From the NCBI RefSeq assembly GCF_016920785.2, contig NW_024609839.1:4862196-4926195 (forward strand): a DNA stretch of 64,000 nucleotides, read 5' to 3'. The position numbers and the translations under genes are program-made. A model generated the notes under the pieces. It had not been told where the DNA came from. It saw only the letters and a program-made list of their open reading frames with translations, and ran no database searches. Positions within the stretch are counted from its first letter, which is position 1, and every line of letters starts with the position of its first letter. This document shows positions 54,801-64,000 of this stretch, one piece after another. Source of the stretch: Ixodes scapularis (Eukaryota > Arthropoda > Arachnida > Ixodida > Ixodidae).

Positions 54801-57800
54801 TATTTAGTAAGCGACAAATATAATAACTCTTGAGTTACAAGGCTCTGAATTTGTCACCGCATTGTCTCGTGGGAGCGATTCCGATCTCTTCTAGAGAAGA
54901 TACAACAAAAAAGGGGGAAATCGCATCAAGCCAATTGAAAGTTCATTAGATCGGGAGCAATAATAAAAAAAATTGAACAAAATAAAAAAAATTCACTTTT
55001 TTGATAAAGTGAGTTCAAAATATCGGTTAATTTCATTTTCGACGATATTGCAAATTTTATATAAAAATTTCAGTGAAAATAAAATAAACTAAACTTATGC
55101 CCGTCGATAGATAGGGCTACACCCGGGTAGTATTTAGTAAGCGACAAATATAATAACTCTTGAGTTACAAGGCTCTGAATTTGTCACCGCATTGTCTCGT
55201 GGGAGCGATTCCGATCTCTTCTAGAGAAGATACAACAAAAAAGGGGGAAATCGCATCAAGCCAATTGAAAGTTCATTAGATCGGGAGCAATAATAAAAAA
55301 AATTGAACAAAATAAAAAAAATTCACTTTTTTGATAAAGTGAGTTCAAAATATCGGTTAATTTCTTTTTCGACGATATTGCAAATTTTATATAAAAAATT
55401 GAGTGAAAATAAAATAAACTAAACTTATACCCGTCGATAGATAGGGCTACACCCGGGTAGTATTTAGTAAGCGACAAATATAATAACTCTTGAGTTACAA
55501 GGCTCTGAATTTGTCACCGCATTGTCTCGTGGGAGCGATTCCGATCTCTTCTAGAGAAGATACAACAAAAAAGGGGGAAATCGCATCAAGCCAATTGAAA
55601 GTTCATTAGATCGGGAGCAATAATAAAAAAAATTGAACAAAATAAAAAAAATTCACTTTTTTGATAAAGTGAGTTCAAAATATCGGTTAATTTCATTTTC
55701 GACGATATTGCAAATTTTATATAAAAATTTCAGTGAAAATAAAATAAACTAAACTTATGCCCGTCGATAGATAGGGCTACACCCGGGTAGTATTTAGTAA
55801 GCGACAAATATAATAACTCTTGAGTTACAAGGCTCTGAATTTGTCACCGCATTGTCTCGTGGGAGCGATTCCGATCTCTTCTAGAGAAGATACAACAAAA
55901 AAGGGGGAAATCGCATCAAGCCAATTGAAAGTTCATTAGATCGGGAGCAATAATAAAAAAAATTGAACAAAATAAAAAAAATTCACTTTTTTGATAAAGT
56001 GAGTTCAAAATATCGGTTAATTTCTTTTTCGACGATATTGCAAATTTTATATAAAAAATTGAGTGAAAATAAAATAAACTAAACTTATACCCGTCGATAG
56101 ATAGGGCTACACCCGGGTAGTATTTAGTAAGCGACAAATATAATAACTCTTGAGTTACAAGGCTCTGAATTTGTCACCGCATTGTCTCGTGGGAGCGATT
56201 CCGATCTCTTCTAGAGAAGATACAACAAAAAAGGGGGAAATCGCATCAAGCCAATTGAAAGTTCATTAGATCGGGAGCAATAATAAAAAAAATTGAACAA
56301 AATAAAAAAAATTCACTTTTTTGATAAAGTGAGTTCAAAATATCGGTTAATTTCTTTTTCGACGATATTGCAAATTTTATATAAAAAATTGAGTGAAAAT
56401 AAAATAAACTAAACTTATGCCCGTCGATAGATAGGGCTACACCCGGGTAGTATTTAGTAAGCGACAAATATAATAACTCTTGAGTTACAAGGCTCTGAAT
56501 TTGTCACCGCATTGTCTCGTGGGAGCGATTCCGATCTCTTCTAGAGAAGATACAACAAAAAAGGGGGAAATCGCATCAAGCCAATTGAAAGTTCATTAGA
56601 TCGGGAGCAATAATAAAAAAAATTGAACAAAATAAAAAAAATTCACTTTTTTGATAAAGTGAGTTCAAAATATCGGTTAATTTCTTTTTCGACGATATTG
56701 CAAATTTTATATAAAAAATTGAGTGAAAATAAAATAAACTAAACTTATACCCGTCGATAGATAGGGCTACACCCGGGTAGTATTTAGTAAGCGACAAATA
56801 TAATAACTCTTGAGTTACAAGGCTCTGAATTTGTCACCGCATTGTCTCGTGGGAGCGATTCCGATCTCTTCTAGAGAAGATACAACAAAAAAGGGGGAAA
56901 TCGCATCAAGCCAATTGAAAGTTCATTAGATCGGGAGCAATAATAAAAAAAATTGAACAAAATAAAAAAAATTCACTTTTTTGATAAAGTGAGTTCAAAA
57001 TATCGGTTAATTTCATTTTCGACGATATTGCAAATTTTATATAAAAATTTCAGTGAAAATAAAATAAACTAAACTTATGCCCGTCGATAGATAGGGCTAC
57101 ACCCGGGTAGTATTTAGTAAGCGACAAATATAATAACTCTTGAGTTACAAGGCTCTGAATTTGTCACCGCATTGTCTCGTGGGAGCGATTCCGATCTCTT
57201 CTAGAGAAGATACAACAAAAAAGGGGGAAATCGCATCAAGCCAATTGAAAGTTCATTAGATCGGGAGCAATAATAAAAAAAATTGAACAAAATAAAAAAA
57301 AATTCACTTTTTTGATAAAGTGAGTTCAAAATATCGGTTAATTTCATTTTCGACGATATTGCAAATTTTATATAAAAATTTCAGTGAAAATAAAATAAAC
57401 TAAACTTATACCCGTCGATAGATAGGGCTACACCCGGGTAGTATTTAGTAAGCGACAAATATAATAACTCTTGAGTTACAAGGCTCTGAATTTGTCACCG
57501 CATTGTCTCGTGGGAGCGATTCCGATCTCTTCTAGAGAAGATACAACAAAAAAGGGGGAAATCGCATCAAGCCAATTGAAAGTTCATTAGATCGGGAGCA
57601 ATAATAAAAAAAATTGAACAAAATAAAAAAAATTCACTTTTTTGATAAAGTGAGTTCAAAATATCGGTTAATTTCATTTTCGACGATATTGCAAATTTTA
57701 TATAAAAAATTGAGTGAAAATAAAATAAACTAAACTTATACCCGTCGATAGATAGGGCTACACCCGGGTAGTATTTAGTAAGCGACAAATATAATAACTC

Positions 57801-60800
57801 TTGAGTTACAAGGCTCTGAATTTGTCACCGCATTGTCTCGTGGGAGCGATTCCGATCTCTTCTAGAGAAGATACAACAAAAAAGGGGGAAATCGCATCAA
57901 GCCAATTGAAAGTTCATTAGATCGGGAGCAATAATAAAAAAAATTGAACAAAATAAAAAAAATTCACTTTTTTGATAAAGTGAGTTCAAAATATCGGTTA
58001 ATTTCTTTTTCGACGATATTGCAAATTTTATATAAAAAATTGAGTGAAAATAAAATAAACTAAACTTATACCCGTCGATAGATAGGGCTACACCCGGGTA
58101 GTATTTAGTAAGCGACAAATATAATAACTCTTGAGTTACAAGGCTCTGAATTTGTCACCGCATTGTCTCGTGGGAGCGATTCCGATCTCTTCTAGAGAAG
58201 ATACAACAAAAAAGGGGGAAATCGCATCAAGCCAATTGAAAGTTCATTAGATCGGGAGCAATAATAAAAAAAATTGAACAAAATAAAAAAAATTCACTTT
58301 TTTGATAAAGTGAGTTCAAAATATCGGTTAATTTCTTTTTCGACGATATTGCAAATTTTATATAAAAAATTGAGTGAAAATAAAATAAACTAAACTTATA
58401 CCCGTCGATAGATAGGGCTACACCCGGGTAGTATTTAGTAAGCGACAAATATAATAACTCTTGAGTTACAAGGCTCTGAATTTGTCACCGCATTGTCTCG
58501 TGGGAGCGATTCCGATCTCTTCTAGAGAAGATACAACAAAAAAGGGGGAAATCGCATCAAGCCAATTGAAAGTTCATTAGATCGGGAGCAATAATAAAAA
58601 AAATTGAACAAAATAAAAAAAATTCACTTTTTTGATAAAGTGAGTTCAAAATATCGGTTAATTTCATTTTCGACGATATTGCAAATTTTATATAAAAATT
58701 TCAGTGAAAATAAAATAAACTAAACTTATGCCCGTCGATAGATAGGGCTACACCCGGGTAGTATTTAGTAAGCGACAAATATAATAACTCTTGAGTTACA
58801 AGGCTCTGAATTTGTCACCGCATTGTCTCGTGGGAGCGATTCCGATCTCTTCTAGAGAAGATACAACAAAAAAGGGGGAAATCGCATCAAGCCAATTGAA
58901 AGTTCATTAGATCGGGAGCAATAATAAAAAAAATTGAACAAAATAAAAAAAATTCACTTTTTTGATAAAGTGAGTTCAAAATATCGGTTAATTTCATTTT
59001 CGACGATATTGCAAATTTTATATAAAAATTTCAGTGAAAATAAAATAAACTAAACTTATACCCGTCGATAGATAGGGCTACACCCGGGTAGTATTTAGTA
59101 AGCGACAAATATAATAACTCTTGAGTTACAAGGCTCTGAATTTGTCACCGCATTGTCTCGTGGGAGCGATTCCGATCTCTTCTAGAGAAGATACAACAAA
59201 AAAGGGGGAAATCGCATCAAGCCAATTGAAAGTTCATTAGATCGGGAGCAATAATAAAAAAAATTGAACAAAATAAAAAAAATTCACTTTTTTGATAAAG
59301 TGAGTTCAAAATATCGGTTAATTTCATTTTCGACGATATTGCAAATTTTATATAAAAAATTGAGTGAAAATAAAATAAACTAAACTTATACCCGTCGATA
59401 GATAGGGCTACACCCGGGTAGTATTTAGTAAGCGACAAATATAATAACTCTTGAGTTACAAGGCTCTGAATTTGTCACCGCATTGTCTCGTGGGAGCGAT
59501 TCCGATCTCTTCTAGAGAAGATACAACAAAAAAGGGGGAAATCGCATCAAGCCAATTGAAAGTTCATTAGATCGGGAGCAATAATAAAAAAAATTGAACA
59601 AAATAAAAAAAATTCACTTTTTTGATAAAGTGAGTTCAAAATATCGGTTAATTTCTTTTTCGACGATATTGCAAATTTTATATAAAAAATTGAGTGAAAA
59701 TAAAATAAACTAAACTTATACCCGTCGATAGATAGGGCTACACCCGGGTAGTATTTAGTAAGCGACAAATATAATAACTCTTGAGTTACAAGGCTCTGAA
59801 TTTGTCACCGCATTGTCTCGTGGGAGCGATTCCGATCTCTTCTAGAGAAGATACAACAAAAAAGGGGGAAATCGCATCAAGCCAATTGAAAGTTCATTAG
59901 ATCGGGAGCAATAATAAAAAAAATTGAACAAAATAAAAAAAATTCACTTTTTTGATAAAGTGAGTTCAAAATATCGGTTAATTTCTTTTTCGACGATATT
60001 GCAAATTTTATATAAAAAATTGAGTGAAAATAAAATAAACTAAACTTATACCCGTCGATAGATAGGGCTACACCCGGGTAGTATTTAGTAAGCGACAAAT
60101 ATAATAACTCTTGAGTTACAAGGCTCTGAATTTGTCACCGCATTGTCTCGTGGGAGCGATTCCGATCTCTTCTAGAGAAGATACAACAAAAAAGGGGGAA
60201 ATCGCATCAAGCCAATTGAAAGTTCATTAGATCGGGAGCAATAATAAAAAAAATTGAACAAAATAAAAAAAATTCACTTTTTTGATAAAGTGAGTTCAAA
60301 ATATCGGTTAATTTCTTTTTCGACGATATTGCAAATTTTATATAAAAAATTGAGTGAAAATAAAATAAACTAAACTTATACCCGTCGATAGATAGGGCTA
60401 CACCCGGGTAGTATTTAGTAAGCGACAAATATAATAACTCTTGAGTTACAAGGCTCTGAATTTGTCACCGCATTGTCTCGTGGGAGCGATTCCGATCTCT
60501 TCTAGAGAAGATACAACAAAAAAGGGGGAAATCGCATCAAGCCAATTGAAAGTTCATTAGATCGGGAGCAATAATAAAAAAAATTGAACAAAATAAAAAA
60601 AATTCACTTTTTTGATAAAGTGAGTTCAAAATATCGGTTAATTTCTTTTTCGACGATATTGCAAATTTTATATAAAAAATTGAGTGAAAATAAAATAAAC
60701 TAAACTTATACCCGTCGATAGATAGGGCTACACCCGGGTAGTATTTAGTAAGCGACAAATATAATAACTCTTGAGTTACAAGGCTCTGAATTTGTCACCG

Positions 60801-63800
60801 CATTGTCTCGTGGGAGCGATTCCGATCTCTTCTAGAGAAGATACAACAAAAAAGGGGGAAATCGCATCAAGCCAATTGAAAGTTCATTAGATCGGGAGCA
60901 ATAATAAAAAAAATTGAACAAAATAAAAAAAATTCACTTTTTTGATAAAGTGAGTTCAAAATATCGGTTAATTTCATTTTCGACGATATTGCAAATTTTA
61001 TATAAAAAATTGAGTGAAAATAAAATAAACTAAACTTATACCCGTCGATAGATAGGGCTACACCCGGGTAGTATTTAGTAAGCGACAAATATAATAACTC
61101 TTGAGTTACAAGGCTCTGAATTTGTCACCGCATTGTCTCGTGGGAGCGATTCCGATCTCTTCTAGAGAAGATACAACAAAAAAGGGGGAAATCGCATCAA
61201 GCCAATTGAAAGTTCATTAGATCGGGAGCAATAATAAAAAAAATTGAACAAAATAAAAAAAATTCACTTTTTTGATAAAGTGAGTTCAAAATATCGGTTA
61301 ATTTCTTTTTCGACGATATTGCAAATTTTATATAAAAAATTGAGTGAAAATAAAATAAACTAAACTTATACCCGTCGATAGATAGGGCTACACCCGGGTA
61401 GTATTTAGTAAGCGACAAATATAATAACTCTTGAGTTACAAGGCTCTGAATTTGTCACCGCATTGTCTCGTGGGAGCGATTCCGATCTCTTCTAGAGAAG
61501 ATACAACAAAAAAGGGGGAAATCGCATCAAGCCAATTGAAAGTTCATTAGATCGGGAGCAATAATAAAAAAAATTGAACAAAATAAAAAAAATTCACTTT
61601 TTTGATAAAGTGAGTTCAAAATATCGGTTAATTTCTTTTTCGACGATATTGCAAATTTTATATAAAAAATTGAGTGAAAATAAAATAAACTAAACTTATA
61701 CCCGTCGATAGATAGGGCTACACCCGGGTAGTATTTAGTAAGCGACAAATATAATAACTCTTGAGTTACAAGGCTCTGAATTTGTCACCGCATTGTCTCG
61801 TGGGAGCGATTCCGATCTCTTCTAGAGAAGATACAACAAAAAAGGGGGAAATCGCATCAAGCCAATTGAAAGTTCATTAGATCGGGAGCAATAATAAAAA
61901 AAATTGAACAAAATAAAAAAAATTCACTTTTTTGATAAAGTGAGTTCAAAATATCGGTTAATTTCTTTTTCGACGATATTGCAAATTTTATATAAAAAAT
62001 TGAGTGAAAATAAAATAAACTAAACTTATACCCGTCGATAGATAGGGCTACACCCGGGTAGTATTTAGTAAGCGACAAATATAATAACTCTTGAGTTACA
62101 AGGCTCTGAATTTGTCACCGCATTGTCTCGTGGGAGCGATTCCGATCTCTTCTAGAGAAGATACAACAAAAAAGGGGGAAATCGCATCAAGCCAATTGAA
62201 AGTTCATTAGATCGGGAGCAATAATAAAAAAAATTGAACAAAATAAAAAAAATTCACTTTTTTGATAAAGTGAGTTCAAAATATCGGTTAATTTCATTTT
62301 CGACGATATTGCAAATTTTATATAAAAATTTCAGTGAAAATAAAATAAACTAAACTTATGCCCGTCGATAGATAGGGCTACACCCGGGTAGTATTTAGTA
62401 AGCGACAAATATAATAACTCTTGAGTTACAAGGCTCTGAATTTGTCACCGCATTGTCTCGTGGGAGCGATTCCGATCTCTTCTAGAGAAGATACAACAAA
62501 AAAGGGGGAAATCGCATCAAGCCAATTGAAAGTTCATTAGATCGGGAGCAATAATAAAAAAAATTGAGCAAAATAAAAAAAATTCACTTTTTTGATAAAG
62601 TGAGTTCAAAATATCGGTTAATTTCATTTTCGACGATATTGCAAATTTTATATAAAAAATTGAGTGAAAATAAAATAAACAAAACTTATGCCCGTCGATA
62701 GATAGGGCTACACCCGGGTAGTATTTAGTAAGCGACAAATATAATAACTCTTGAGTTACAAGGCTCTGAATTTGTCACCGCATTGTCTCGTGGGAGCGAT
62801 TCCGATCTCTTCTAGAGAAGATACAACAAAAAAGGGGGAAATCGCATCAAGCCAATTGAAAGTTCATTAGATCGGGAGCAATAATAAAAAAAATTGAACA
62901 AAATAAAAAAAAATCACTTTTTTGATAAAGTGAGTTCAAAATATCGGTTAATTTCATTTTCGACGATATTGCAAATTTTATATAAAAATTTCAGTGAAAA
63001 TAAAATAAACTAAACTTATGCCCGTCGATAGATAGGGCTACACCCGGGTAGTATTTAGTAAGCGACAAATATAATAACTCTTGAGTTACAAGGCTCTGAA
63101 TTTGTCACCGCATTGTCTCGTGGGAGCGATTCCGATCTCTTCTAGAGAAGATACAACAAAAAAGGGGGAAATCGCATCAAGCCAATTGAAAGTTCATTAG
63201 ATCGGGAGCAATAATAAAAAAATTGAGCAAAATAAAAAAAATTCACTTTTTTGATAAAGTGAGTTCAAAATATCGGTTAATTTCATTTTCGACGATATTG
63301 CAAATTTTATATAAAAAATTGAGTGAAAATAAAATAAACAAAACTTATGCCCGTCGATAGATAGGGCTACACCCGGGTAGTATTTAGTAAGCGACAAATA
63401 TAATAACTCTTGAGTTACAAGGCTCTGAATTTGTCACCGCATTGTCTCGTGGGAGCGATTCCGATCTCTTCTAGAGAAGATACAACAAAAAAGGGGGAAA
63501 TCGCATCAAGCCAATTGAAAGTTCATTAGATCGGGAGCAATAATAAAAAAAATTGAGCAAAATAAAAAAAATTCACTTTTTTGATAAAGTGAGTTCAAAA
63601 TATCGGTTAATTTCATTTTCGACGATATTGCAAATTTTATATAAAAAATTGAGTGAAAATAAAATAAACAAAACTTATGCCCGTCGATAGATAGGGCTAC
63701 ACCCGGGTAGTATTTAGTAAGCGACAAATATAATAACTCTTGAGTTACAAGGCTCTGAATTTGTCACCGCATTGTCTCGTGGGAGCGATTCCGATCTCTT

Positions 63801-64000
63801 CTAGAGAAGATACAACAAAAAAGGGGGAAATCGCATCAAGCCAATTGAAAGTTCATTAGATCGGGAGCAATAATAAAAAAAATTGAGCAAAATAAAAAAA
63901 ATTCACTTTTTTGATAAAGTGAGTTCAAAATATCGGTTAATTTCATTTTCGACGATATTGCAAATTTTATATAAAAATTTCAGTGAAAATAAAATAAACT
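51568..64000. repeat. 330-bp tandem satellite array, open to the window end
   Basis: A divergent monomer (51568-51897) is followed by about 36.7 near-identical 330-bp monomers. Variants are limited to a few sites: AATTTCAG versus AATTGAG, TTTCATTTT versus TTTCTTTTT, CTTATACCC versus CTTATGCCC. One monomer near 57300 has an extra A and one near 63220 lacks one. The 73-codon minus-strand frame seen in many monomers exists only in the AATTGAG type and is not a gene. Confidence 0.95.

Noticed and set aside
52616..63727. Repeated 73-codon minus-strand frame (MSLTKYYPGVALSIDG...) in many satellite monomers
   Set aside because: It exists only where a monomer has the AATTGAG variant, is destroyed in the other type, has no promoter or splice context, and the array shows no bias toward silent changes.
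51568..64000. CRISPR-like array
   Set aside because: The 330-bp units are contiguous with no unique spacers, and the DNA is eukaryotic.

Overview
The window is eukaryotic DNA: exons with GT/GC-AG introns, nested retrotransposons and MITEs, and a long satellite array. The mix of I-type and CR1/L2-type non-LTR elements, pogo and hAT relics, GGGGCGAAGCTC-ended MITEs and short foldback retroposons points to a chelicerate, most likely a hard tick. That assignment is inference, not a database match. There is no bacterial operon, CRISPR array or credible intact host gene; most sequence is mobile DNA in several layers.

The main object is one very large cut-and-paste transposon, 5212-32178 (about 27 kb). 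It is bounded by identical 21-bp terminal inverted repeats (TIRs) that begin CCCTATTGG, with a CA dinucleotide directly outside each end. Each end carries a minisatellite built on ACTGGTC/GACCAGT. Inside are two divergently transcribed multi-exon genes. On the minus strand, 21042 down to 5534, nine exons that join in frame encode a 413-aa protein (432 aa with an alternative exon) with a BEND5-like N-terminus, a coiled coil and a C-terminal BEN DNA-binding domain. On the plus strand, 22121 to 30773, five exons encode a roughly 1,007-aa TNP2-type (EnSpm/CACTA-like) transposase. It reads correctly except for one missing base in exon 4 near 26966. A 1.08-kb interval between the two start codons presumably holds both promoters. 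The layout recalls the transposase plus DNA-binding-protein pair of plant CACTA elements, but with an animal BEN gene as the second component.

Both genes' introns are loaded with younger insertions: a 1.6-kb TTTAAAGGGCC-ended element with a pogo-like element inside it, foldbacks at 10.4, 11-12.5 and 29.4 kb, and a 1.47-kb tandem duplication carrying two tRNA-like pseudogenes. Left of the transposon are a reverse-transcriptase relic, three tandem 620-640 bp repeats and two possible host exons. Right of it are a tRNA-headed foldback retroposon, two E-box-rich MITEs, and a decayed minus-strand I-type retrotransposon (33.3-43.8 kb) interrupted by a nearly full-length CR1/L2-type element (35.3-39.6 kb) whose ORF1 carries a degenerate 2A-like motif.

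From 43.8 to 49.9 kb little is recognisable. A 2-kb inverted repeat (49.9-51.9 kb) leads directly into a 330-bp satellite (51.6 kb to the window end, about 37 monomers) with clear higher-order patterning.
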